Of a DNA stretch of 64,000 nt, positions 52,611 through 60,638 are shown one piece after another. Each line of letters opens with the position of its first letter. Position 1 is the first letter of the stretch. A model generated the notes under the pieces. It was not told where the DNA came from. It ran no database searches and saw only the letters and a list, made by a program, of their open reading frames with translations. The position numbers were made by a program, and so were the translations under genes. Source of the stretch: Bog-756 sp050014755 (GTDB lineage Bacteria > Actinomycetota > Acidimicrobiia > Acidimicrobiales > RAAP-2); assembly GCA_050014755.1 (NCBI GenBank), contig JBEKCS010000008.1, positions 1 through 64,000 on the forward strand, read 5' to 3'.

Positions 52611-54332
52611 CTACCCGTGCAGCTCCACCGTCACCGTGTCGGTACCCGAGCGCAGGACCGACCCCGGCATCGCCCCGGTGAGTTGGCCGTCGGTGACCAC
52701 CGACGTTCCGTTGACCACAACGTGCCCGACCCCGTCAGCCCCGGCGTAGAGGCGGTCGGCCCCGCCGGGGAGGTCGTTCCGGGTGCGCAGCGGCCCGGGT
52801 CCGACCGTCTCCGGGTCGAAGACGACTAGGTCGGCCCACCACCCCTCGGTCAGACGGCCCCGGTCGATCAGCCCGTAGAGGCGGGCCGGGACATCGGTCA
52901 GCAGGTGCACGGCCTCCTCGAACCCGAGCAGCTCGCGCTGGCGCACGCCGTAGCCGAGCAACGAGGTCGAGTACACCGCTCCGCACATGGTGTCGAGGTG
53001 CGCACCGGCGTCCGAGCCTCCCACCACGGCCCGCGGGTCGCGCCAGACCTCGGCGCGGGCCACCCAGTCGGCATCCGACTCGGGAATGGGTACCGAGAAC
53101 CCGGTGCGCAGGCGGTCGGCGACCACGATCTCGCAGATGGCGTCCCATGCGGACAGGCCTCGTTCGGCGGCCACCGAGGCGACCGGCCGGCCTTCGAGGG
53201 CCCGGTTGGCCGGCTCGAACGTCTCCGCTACGACCAGCCGGCCCCAGTCGGCGAGGAAGCGGAGGATGCCGGCCTCGTCGGACTGGGCCCGGTCGTCCAT
53301 GGCCCGCCGTGCCGCCGGGTCGCGTAGGACGGTGATGCGGTCGTCGATCGACGCGGCGAAGAACTCGCGCCACCCGGGCAGTCCGTCGAGGATGGCCCCG
53401 TGCTCGAAGGACAGGCGGAGGGCCATCGTGTGGGGCAGGGTCAGCGCCACCACCCGGGCTCCGGCCGCAGCCGCCCGTGTCGACGCCTCGAGCTGGTGGG
53501 CGGTGCCCTCGGGGTTCCCGGCGGTGACGGCCAGCACGTTCCAGTTGACCGGGCGCTGTGCGGCCAACGAGATCCGGGCCAGCAGGTCCATCTCGTCGTC
53601 GGAGAACCCGTTCAGGCAGCCGGGCACGATCATCTCGATGGTCGTCCCGGCAAAGCCGGCCACCACCGCAGCCAGCCGCTCGAGTTCGCCGGGGCCGGCC
53701 GAACGCGACGGTACGGGCTGTCCGTCACCGTCGTTGTGGGTGTGGGCCGTCGACGTGGAGAAGCCCATGGCCCCCTCCGACAGCGCCCGGTGCAGTTCGG
53801 CCTCGAGGCGGACCAGCTGTGCCTCGGTAGCCGTCTGGCCGACGGCGTCGTCGCCCATGACCGCCCGGCGCAGGGTGGAGTGACCGACCAGGAACCCGGC
53901 ATTCACCCCGACTGCTCCGTCCAGGCGGGACAGCCACCTACCGAAGGAGTCCCACTCCCAATCGAGCCCGGACTGCAGGGCCGCCAGCGGCATCCCCTCC
54001 ACACGGGCCATCATCCGGGCCAGGTACTCGGCGTGGTCCGGTCCGGCCGGGGCCAGCGAGAACCCGCAGTTCCCCCCGAACACGGTGGTCACGCCGTGCA
54101 GCGGGGACGGGCTGGCGGTGGGGTCCCAGAAGAGCTGGGCGTCGTAGTGGGTGTGCAGGTCGACGAAGCCCGGGGCCACCATGGCGCCTTCGGCGTCGAT
54201 GACCCGGGTGGCCGTGTCCTCGACCTTCCCGATGGCCACGATCCGGCCGTCGTCGATGCCCACGTCGGCCCGCCGGGCCGGACGGCCCGTTCCGTCGACC
54301 ACCAGGCCGCCCCGCACGACGAGGTCGATCAT
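52611..54332 (-). CDS. N-acyl-D-amino-acid deacylase-like amidohydrolase
   Basis: A 573-residue amidohydrolase. ATG 54332 matches the family N-terminus (MIDLVVRGGLVVDGTGRPA). The metal motif is VDLHTHYDAQ (His60, His62); GGNCGFSLAP gives Cys89, a D-aminoacylase zinc ligand, and GGSDAGAH supplies the Asp. The family deacylates N-acyl-D-amino acids or hydrolyses similar amides. The C-terminus (WADLVVFDPETVGPG) is typical. It is divergent from the amidohydrolase at 54458, 125 bases apart. Confidence 0.92.
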   Translation of the reverse strand: MIDLVVRGGLVVDGTGRPARRADVGIDDGRIVAIGKVEDTATRVIDAEGAMVAPGFVDLHTHYDAQLFWDPTASPSPLHGVTTVFGGNCGFSLAPAGPDHAEYLARMMARVEGMPLAALQSGLDWEWDSFGRWLSRLDGAVGVNAGFLVGHSTLRRAVMGDDAVGQTATEAQLVRLEAELHRALSEGAMGFSTSTAHTHNDGDGQPVPSRSAGPGELERLAAVVAGFAGTTIEMIVPGCLNGFSDDEMDLLARISLAAQRPVNWNVLAVTAGNPEGTAHQLEASTRAAAAGARVVALTLPHTMALRLSFEHGAILDGLPGWREFFAASIDDRITVLRDPAARRAMDDRAQSDEAGILRFLADWGRLVVAETFEPANRALEGRPVASVAAERGLSAWDAICEIVVADRLRTGFSVPIPESDADWVARAEVWRDPRAVVGGSDAGAHLDTMCGAVYSTSLLGYGVRQRELLGFEEAVHLLTDVPARLYGLIDRGRLTEGWWADLVVFDPETVGPGPLRTRNDLPGGADRLYAGADGVGHVVVNGTSVVTDGQLTGAMPGSVLRSGTDTVTVELHG

Positions 54333-54443
54333 CGCCGCCACCCCCCACGCACCGGGCGACGGGCCGCCCCCGTCGTCAGCGTTGTCACCGTCGTGCTCAC
54401 AGCCATGGTCCGTCCCCCCGGGGTCGTCGACGCCATTCAACGG

Positions 54444-54449
54444 TACCCT
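54444..54449 (+). promoter_or_regulatory. Putative -10 element (TACCCT)
   Basis: TACCCT ends eight bases before GTG 54458, which lacks a ribosome site, so the transcript may be leaderless. Confidence 0.4.
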
Positions 54450-54457
54450 CGTCTTCC

Positions 54458-55684
54458 GTGACAAGCACTCTGCTGCCCGATCCGGAGCCCCGCCCGATCG
54501 TGGTGCCGGTGATCTCGGTCGACGACCACCTGATCGAACCGCCCGACCTCTTCGACGGGCGGATGCCCGCCGCCCTCGCCGACCGGGCCCCACGCATCCA
54601 CGAGGCCGACGACGGGCACCAGTTCTGGCGGTTCGAGGACAACGAGTATCCGAACGTCGGGCTCAACGCCGTGGTGGGCCGGCCCCGCGACGAGTGGAGC
54701 ATGGAGCCGGCCCGGTTCGACGAGATGCGGCCGGGCTGCTTCGACATCGACGCCCGGGTGGCCGACATGGACGTGGCCGGGATCTGGGCCTCCCTCTGCT
54801 TCCCGTCCCTGGTGGCCGGATTCTGCGGGTCGGTGTTCTCCCGGGCCGGCGACAAGGAGTTGGGCCTGGCCTGCACCCGCGCCTGGAACCGGTGGCACCA
54901 CGAGGTGTGGGCGGGCACCCATCCCGACCGCATCGTCGCCCTGCAGATCCCGTGGTTGGACGACGTGGACATCGCGGCCGCCGAAGTCCGGGCCAACGCC
55001 GAACTCGGCTTCCGGGCCGTGAGCTTTCCCGAATTCCCCTCCCAGCTCGGCTACCCATCCATCTTCACCGACCACTGGGATCCATTCTTCGCCGCCTGTC
55101 AGGACACCGATACCGTGGTCTGCCTCCACACCGGGGCGTCGGCGTGGGCCCCGCTCCCCTCCCCCGGGCCACCGTTCGAACTGCTGCCCACCGTCTTTCC
55201 GGTCAACGCCCTGCTGGCCGCGGGCGAGTGGCTGTGGTCGGGGGTGCCCCTCCGGTTCCCGTCCCTCCAGGTGGCCCTCTCGGAGGGCGGGATCGGCTGG
55301 GTGCCCATGCTGATGGACCGGGCGGACTACGTCCTCGACCATTCGGCCTCGGGGACCGAGAGCGCCACCTGGTACGGCGACCTACGCCCGAGCGACGTCC
55401 TCGGACGCAACTTCTGGTTCTGTACCATCGACGACCCTTCGATGGTGCCGCTGCTGGGCCGGATCGGGCTCGACCACGTGATGGTGGAGAGTGACTACCC
55501 GCACGCCGACTCGAGCTGGCCCGACACCCAGGCCGTGGTCGACCGGGCGTTCGGGCGCCTACCCGAGGCCGACTTCCGCAAGGTGGCGGGTGGGAACGCC
55601 GCCCGGCTCTTCCACCACCCGCTGCCGCTCCGCGACGACTGGCGGGTCCCGGAGCAAGGATCCCGAGCGGCAGCTAGCCGATGA
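54458..55684 (+). CDS. Metal-dependent amidohydrolase-family protein (copy 3)
   Basis: A 408-residue paralogue of 45944-47140, starting at GTG 54458. Motifs are SVDDHLIEPPDLF, CLHTGASAW, SEGGIGW and VESDYPHADSSWPDT. The likeness to copy 2 is strong across the whole length, including the start (TLLPDPEPRP here, TLLPDPAPRP there), so the two probably arose by duplication. The 3' end overlaps the alpha/beta hydrolase gene on the other strand by 11 bases. Confidence 0.9.
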   Translation: MTSTLLPDPEPRPIVVPVISVDDHLIEPPDLFDGRMPAALADRAPRIHEADDGHQFWRFEDNEYPNVGLNAVVGRPRDEWSMEPARFDEMRPGCFDIDARVADMDVAGIWASLCFPSLVAGFCGSVFSRAGDKELGLACTRAWNRWHHEVWAGTHPDRIVALQIPWLDDVDIAAAEVRANAELGFRAVSFPEFPSQLGYPSIFTDHWDPFFAACQDTDTVVCLHTGASAWAPLPSPGPPFELLPTVFPVNALLAAGEWLWSGVPLRFPSLQVALSEGGIGWVPMLMDRADYVLDHSASGTESATWYGDLRPSDVLGRNFWFCTIDDPSMVPLLGRIGLDHVMVESDYPHADSSWPDTQAVVDRAFGRLPEADFRKVAGGNAARLFHHPLPLRDDWRVPEQGSRAAASR

Positions 55685-56537
55685 CCGGCAGGATGCGGTC
55701 GCGCAGGAAGGTGAGGACGGCGTCGGAGAAGGCGTCGTTGCGGTCGCCGGCGATCATGTGCGCGGCCCCGGCGACGTCGACCACGGTCGCCCCGGGTACC
55801 GATGCCAGTAGGTGGTCGACACCCTCTTGGGTCACGATGTCGCTGAGCATCCCCCGCACCAGCATGGTGGGGACCCGGATGTTGTGGATGGCCGTGTCGA
55901 GGAGCTCGACGAGCACGTCGGGGACGGCCGCCTCCTTCCGGCCCTGACTGATGAAGGCGGGGTCCCAGTGCCAGTACCAACGGCCGTTCCGCTCCCGCAG
56001 CACCTTGCGCAGGCCCTCGGGGTTGACGGCCCGGTTGCGCTCGGGCGTGTACGCGGCGATGGCCAGGGCGGCGTCGTCCAGCGAGGCGAATCCGTCCAGG
56101 CCCGACTCCATGAACGTCTTGATGCGTTGGATCCCTTCCACGTTGGTCTTGAGGGTGATGTCGACGAGCACCAGCCCCGAGGACACCACCCGGTCACTGG
56201 TCCCCTCGGCGTACAGCGCGGACAGGCCACCGAGCGATGCCCCGACGAGCACCGGCGGGTGGCCGAGCTGGTCGGCTACCGACACCACGTCGCTGCCGAA
56301 CGCCGTGAACGAGTAGTCGGCCCGCGGCGCCCAGTCGCTCTCGCCGTGACCCCGCAGGTCGAGCGAGACCGTCCGCCAACCTTCGTCGGCGATGCGCTCC
56401 GCTGCCGAACCCCAGGCATGGCGGGTCTGTCCACCCCCGTGGAGCAGCAGCACCGGCCAGCCGTCGGGGTCGCCCCGGACGTCCGCGACCAGCTGCACGC
56501 CCTCGAATCCGGTGAAGACCACCCGTTCTGTGTCCAC
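55674..56537 (-). CDS. Alpha/beta hydrolase
   Basis: A 287-residue hydrolase at GTG 56537 (an earlier GTG is possible). The oxyanion segment is LLHGGGQTRHAW, the nucleophile Ser101 in VGASLGG, and the acid/base His is in AGAAHMIAGD. It resembles epoxide hydrolase or ester/C-C hydrolase types. It lies 53 bases after the P450 stop on the same strand, so it may process the oxidised product. Confidence 0.9.
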   Translation of the reverse strand: MDTERVVFTGFEGVQLVADVRGDPDGWPVLLLHGGGQTRHAWGSAAERIADEGWRTVSLDLRGHGESDWAPRADYSFTAFGSDVVSVADQLGHPPVLVGASLGGLSALYAEGTSDRVVSSGLVLVDITLKTNVEGIQRIKTFMESGLDGFASLDDAALAIAAYTPERNRAVNPEGLRKVLRERNGRWYWHWDPAFISQGRKEAAVPDVLVELLDTAIHNIRVPTMLVRGMLSDIVTQEGVDHLLASVPGATVVDVAGAAHMIAGDRNDAFSDAVLTFLRDRILPVIG

Positions 56538-56590
56538 GCCCCATCGTTGCACGCCCCGGCGGCCGTGCCGTCGCCGGCCGGCTCCGCGGG

Positions 56591-57814
56591 TCAGGCCGGG
56601 CGGTGGACCGGCACCCGGGAGAAGCCGGCCACGTTGGACATCCGTACCCGGGCACAGCCGTCCTCGTCCACCAGGTAGTGCGGCCAGCGGCGGGCCAGCG
56701 CCGCGATGGCCACCCGGCTCTCCATGCGGGCCAACGCCGCACCCAGGCAGGTGTGGATCCCGAAGCCGAACCCGAGGGCCTGGCTCGGCGTCCGCTCGAT
56801 GTCGAACTCGTCGGCCCGGTCGAAGAACCGCTCGTCCCGGGTGGCCGACCCGGTGACCAGGATGGTCGGATGGCCGGCCGGGATGGTCACCCCTCCGTAC
56901 ACCGAGTCGCGGACCGAGAACCGGCCCTGGTACTGCGACGGGGGCAGGAACCGCAGGACCTCCTCGACGGCCGACGGGACCGTTCCCGGATCGGCGACCA
57001 CCTTGGCCCACTGGTCGGGATGGCGGTGGAACAGCACCACGGCGTTGGCCACCAGCTTGGTCACCGTCTCGGCTCCGGCCCCGCCCAGCAGGCTGACGAA
57101 GCCGGCGATCTCCCCGTCGTCGAGGCGGGTCGTCTGGCCGTCCCCGCGCTCGATCTCCGCCTGGGTCAGCTCGGTGATCATGTCGTCACCCGGCCGGCGG
57201 CGCTTCTCCCTGGCCAGCTCGTTGAAGTAGGACCACATGGCGATCGAGGCCTCGATGCCCTCGGGCGTGGGGTCCATGTCCCCCGGCCGGCGCTCCAGGC
57301 CGAGGTCGATCCAGTGCCGGATCTGCTGGCGCTCCCCTTCGGGGACACCGAGCATGCGGCAGATGATCTCGACGGGGAACGGTCCGCAGAAGTCGGCCAC
57401 CGCGTCGAACGAGCCGGCTCCGTCGATGGCGTCCAGGTACGACTCGATGACCTCGGTGACCATCGGCTCGAGTGACTGGACGGCACGGGGGGTGAACACC
57501 CGGCCGACCAGGGCCCGGGCCCGCTCGTGCTCCGGCGGGTCCATCATGATCATCATCCCGTACATCCGGACGACCTCGGGGTCGGTGGCCAGCGTCGACA
57601 GGTCGACCCCGTGGGTACTGGTGAACGTCTGCCAGTCCAGGTGGGCGGCGCGGACATCCTCGTAGCGGAACAGCGCCCAGAACCCGTAGCGCTCGTTGAA
57701 CGAGACCGGCGCATGGTCGCGCATGGTGCGGTAGACGTCGTAGGGATCGTCGAAGTACTCGTCCGAGAACGGGTCGAACACGGGCGGCGATCCGCCCACG
57801 ACCGCATCGGCCAT
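56591..57814 (-). CDS. Cytochrome P450
   Basis: A 407-residue P450. The second of two adjacent ATGs (57814) is chosen because GGGAG is then six bases away. The I-helix is GGAGAETVT (residues 244-252), the K-helix Glu285-x2-Arg288, and the heme ligand Cys356 in GFGFGIHTCLG. The MMDPPEHERAR segment is usual. It differs clearly from the P450 at 35364. It is followed by an alpha/beta hydrolase and preceded by an LLM oxidoreductase. Confidence 0.95.
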   Translation of the reverse strand: MADAVVGGSPPVFDPFSDEYFDDPYDVYRTMRDHAPVSFNERYGFWALFRYEDVRAAHLDWQTFTSTHGVDLSTLATDPEVVRMYGMMIMMDPPEHERARALVGRVFTPRAVQSLEPMVTEVIESYLDAIDGAGSFDAVADFCGPFPVEIICRMLGVPEGERQQIRHWIDLGLERRPGDMDPTPEGIEASIAMWSYFNELAREKRRRPGDDMITELTQAEIERGDGQTTRLDDGEIAGFVSLLGGAGAETVTKLVANAVVLFHRHPDQWAKVVADPGTVPSAVEEVLRFLPPSQYQGRFSVRDSVYGGVTIPAGHPTILVTGSATRDERFFDRADEFDIERTPSQALGFGFGIHTCLGAALARMESRVAIAALARRWPHYLVDEDGCARVRMSNVAGFSRVPVHRPA

Positions 57815-57875
57815 CATCTGCTCCCACTCCGGTGCGCGGGCCCCGGTCAGCGGCGATCGTACCGCCGCCCGGTCG

Positions 57876-58772
57876 TCAGCCGGCGAACGCCGCGACGACT
57901 CTGCTGCCGAAGGACCGGATGGTGGCCGTCGGGGCGAAGTCGGCGAACCACACGTAACAGCGGTCCACGCCCCTGCGGTGGTAGTCGGCGAACCGGGCGA
58001 CGAGCTGGTCCGCATCGCCGATCACCAGCTCCGTGGACATGCCGCCGAACCGCCGCTGTGCGGTGGCGGTGACCCCGGGTCGTTCCGACTCCTCGGCCAC
58101 GTAGGCCACCAGGTGCTGCGTCGATACCCGCGCTCCGCCCACCAGAGGCCGCAGTTCGTCCAGGCGGTCCAGGTGGTGGGTGGGCAGGTTCCACCAGTCG
58201 GCATGGCGCCGGACCAGGTCGAGCGCCCTCGCCGACGACCCGCCGACCACGATCGGGATCCGGTCGAGCGGTGTGGGCTGTTGTCCCGGGCAGTCGACCC
58301 GGAAATGGTGGCCCTGGTGGACGACGGGTTCGCCCGTCCACAGCGCCCCGATCAGCTCGAGGGTCTCCCCCAGCCGATCGGTCCGCGCCCTCTGTCCTTC
58401 CGTGGTCACCCCGTAGGAGACCAGCTCGGCCGACATCGACCCCGATCCGAGACCAAGTTCGAACCGACCGCCCGACGCATGGTCGAGGGTCACACACTGG
58501 CGGGCCAGCACCGCCGGGTGTCGCACCGCGTCGCACAGCACCAGGTGCCCGACACGCAGGTCGGTGGTGCGGGCGGCCACCCAGGTGGCCACCGTCATGG
58601 CCTCGAACATGGGTGCCCGCTCCATGAGCGGGGGCGCCAGGTGGTCCATGAAGGCGATCCCGCGGAACCCCGAGGACTCGGCGGCCACCGCCCGCTCGGC
58701 GATTGCGTCGATGTCCATGCGCATCTGGGGCAGATAGAGGAAGAATTCCGGCCCCTTCACGCCCGTCCGCAC
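57876..58772 (-). CDS. LLM-class (probably F420-dependent) oxidoreductase
   Basis: A 298-residue luciferase-like protein. The start is uncertain: GTG 58772 or GTG 58760. It shows MRMDIDAIAERAVAAESSGF and SGGRFELGLGSGSM, and ends with the region DADQLVARFADYHRRGVDR, as in F420-dependent dehydrogenases or monooxygenases. It precedes the P450 on the same strand by 61 bases, so both may oxidise the same type of compound. Confidence 0.9.
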   Translation of the reverse strand: MRTGVKGPEFFLYLPQMRMDIDAIAERAVAAESSGFRGIAFMDHLAPPLMERAPMFEAMTVATWVAARTTDLRVGHLVLCDAVRHPAVLARQCVTLDHASGGRFELGLGSGSMSAELVSYGVTTEGQRARTDRLGETLELIGALWTGEPVVHQGHHFRVDCPGQQPTPLDRIPIVVGGSSARALDLVRRHADWWNLPTHHLDRLDELRPLVGGARVSTQHLVAYVAEESERPGVTATAQRRFGGMSTELVIGDADQLVARFADYHRRGVDRCYVWFADFAPTATIRSFGSRVVAAFAG

Positions 58773-58883
58773 CCGTTCGTCGTTGCACGTGTCATCGTCA
58801 GGGTCACCGTCGCCATCCAGTCGGGGTGCCCGTCGACATCGTGTGCCCGACCGCCCAACCGGCGGCACCGTCCCGGTCGGCGT

Positions 58884-58889
58884 TACGCT
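58884..58889 (+). promoter_or_regulatory. Putative -10 element (TACGCT)
   Basis: TACGCT ends five bases before ATG 58895; no ribosome site is seen. It supports a leaderless MaoC transcript. Confidence 0.35.
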
Positions 58890-58894
58890 CGGTC

Positions 58895-59356
58895 ATGCTA
58901 ACCATCGGCTCGTTCGACGACCTGACCCCGCTGATCGGCCAACACCTCGGCTACAGCGACTTCCACCAGATCACCCAGGACCGGGTGAATCTCTTCGCGG
59001 AGGCCACCGGCGACCACCAGTGGATCCACGTCGACCCCGAACGGGCCAAAGCGGGTCCGTTCGGAGGGACCATCGCTCATGGCTATCTCACGCTGTCGAT
59101 CGGTCCCGTCCTGATCCACGACATCGTGACGTGGCAGAACATCCGGATGGGCGTCAACTACGGTCTGAACAAGGTCCGGTTCCCGAGCCCGGTGCCGGTC
59201 GGGTCCTCGGTTCGCCTCGGCGCCGTCCTCGCCGCGGCCGAGTCCCTCGACGGCGGCGGTGTGCAGATCACGCTCGACCTGAGTTTCGAGGTCGAGGGCT
59301 CGCCCAAGCCGGCATGCGTGGCCGAGCTCCTCCTGCGCTACTACTTCGACCAGTAG
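58895..59356 (+). CDS. MaoC-like (R)-specific enoyl-CoA hydratase
   Basis: A 153-residue single hot-dog protein. ATG 58895 agrees with the family start. The hydratase motif ATGDHQWIHVDPERA gives catalytic Asp40 and His45, and GGTIAHGYLTLS is the usual following segment. It hydrates a trans-2-enoyl-CoA to the R-alcohol. It is divergent from the LLM gene, and a hairpin follows. Confidence 0.93.
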   Translation: MLTIGSFDDLTPLIGQHLGYSDFHQITQDRVNLFAEATGDHQWIHVDPERAKAGPFGGTIAHGYLTLSIGPVLIHDIVTWQNIRMGVNYGLNKVRFPSPVPVGSSVRLGAVLAAAESLDGGGVQITLDLSFEVEGSPKPACVAELLLRYYFDQ

Positions 59357-59423
59357 CGATCAACGGCCGAATGTTCGCCGACCGAGGCTCCTGTCAGGGG
59401 AAGGGCCGACCTCACTCGACCCG

Positions 59424-59443
59424 GACGGGCGTCAGCGCCCGTC
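59424..59443. terminator. Strong hairpin between convergent genes
   Basis: GACGGGCG (59424-59431) pairs with CGCCCGTC (59436-59443), an 8-bp stem with a four-base loop. It lies between the end of the MaoC gene and the end of the minus-strand response-regulator gene. Confidence 0.65.
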
Positions 59444-59489
59444 ACGCTCCCCCGACAAATCCGCCGAGATCATCATGGAACTGCAGCCA

Positions 59490-60638
59490 CTAGTCGGTGG
59501 CGAGGTACCCCTCGCAGTCTGCCGCGGAAAGTGGCCGCGAAAACAGGTAGCCCTGCCCGTAGTCGCAGCCGATTCCACGCAGCGCATCTACTTGTTCCTG
59601 GCGCTCGATTCCTTCGGCGATGCTGGTCATCCCCATCGATCTTGCCAGATGGCAGATCTCCTCGACCAACAGCATCGAACGTGTCGACTCCGGCAACTCC
59701 AACGTGAACGAGCGGTCGATCTTCAGATGATCGAAGGGGAATCGGAGGACGTAGGAGAGCGACGAGAAGGCGGTGCCGAAGTCGTCGAGCGCCAGTTCCG
59801 TCCCGAGGTCTTTGAGTTGGGTGATGAAGTCCGTGGTGCGCTCGCTGTCGTCCAGAAGTACCGATTCAGTGATCTCGAACACCAGTCTTCCCGCATCGAA
59901 ACCGGAGCCTCTGACGATGTCCGCGATTCCGTGGAGTAGTTCCGGATCCGAAAGATCGCTCGCCGAGACGTTGACGCACATGCGGATGCTCGAAGTCCGG
60001 GGATACTTCTGCTGCCAATCCCTCAGTTGGGACACGGCCCGTTCCCAGATCCACCGGTCGATCTCCACGATGAAGCCGGTCGCCTCGGCGATCGGCAGGA
60101 ATTCGTCAGGGTAGAGGAGTCCCCGCGTCGGGTGCTGCCAACGCACCAATGCCTCAAGCGCGACGACTCGCATAGTGGCAAGATCGACCACCGGCTGATA
60201 GTGCACCACGAGTTGGTCGAGCGCCGGCAGCGCCTCCATCTCTTCGCTCGCGACCGGGAGGCCCGCGGCCACCCGCAGTACCGCTTCGCGCAACTCCTGA
60301 ATAGCTCGGGTCTTCGTCACCCATGCGGAGCTGCCCGCTCGCACCGATGCCAAGAGGGCACCGGGACGCTCTGCGCCGGACAGAGTGATGATCTTCACCT
60401 CAGGACACGTCTCACGGAGCGTCCTGATCACATCCGGAGCATCCATGTCCGGAAGCGAATAGTCGACGATTACGACGTCCGGACCCTCTCGCCGGACTAC
60501 CTGGATCCCACGCTGGGCATCCAGCGCTGTACCGACGACCACGATCCGTGGATCGTCTCGAAGAAGACGCTCGAGGCTCTGAAGAATCATCTCGTGATCG
60601 TCGATCACCACCACGCGGATGACAGGATCCCTACTCAT
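59490..60638 (-). CDS. Response regulator with EAL (c-di-GMP phosphodiesterase) output domain
   Basis: A 382-residue REC-EAL protein. The receiver domain (1-125) has the phospho-acceptor Asp59 (VDYSLPD) with acidic DD at 13-14 and Lys109. The EAL domain (about 140-375) starts EALVRW (Glu162) and keeps the metal and catalytic residues: NVSASDL, FEITES, LALDDFGT, LKIDRSF, and AEGIE. It is probably an active cyclic-di-GMP hydrolase controlled by phosphorylation. ATG 60638 overlaps the kinase stop by eight bases, so it is the cognate partner. Confidence 0.93.
   Translation of the reverse strand: MSRDPVIRVVVIDDHEMILQSLERLLRDDPRIVVVGTALDAQRGIQVVRREGPDVVIVDYSLPDMDAPDVIRTLRETCPEVKIITLSGAERPGALLASVRAGSSAWVTKTRAIQELREAVLRVAAGLPVASEEMEALPALDQLVVHYQPVVDLATMRVVALEALVRWQHPTRGLLYPDEFLPIAEATGFIVEIDRWIWERAVSQLRDWQQKYPRTSSIRMCVNVSASDLSDPELLHGIADIVRGSGFDAGRLVFEITESVLLDDSERTTDFITQLKDLGTELALDDFGTAFSSLSYVLRFPFDHLKIDRSFTLELPESTRSMLLVEEICHLARSMGMTSIAEGIERQEQVDALRGIGCDYGQGYLFSRPLSAADCEGYLATD

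Noticed and set aside
52611..54593. Longer start (88 codons upstream) for the D-aminoacylase-like gene
   Set aside because: The added residues are Arg/Gly-rich, overlap the divergent gene at 54458, and precede the family N-terminus at ATG 54332.
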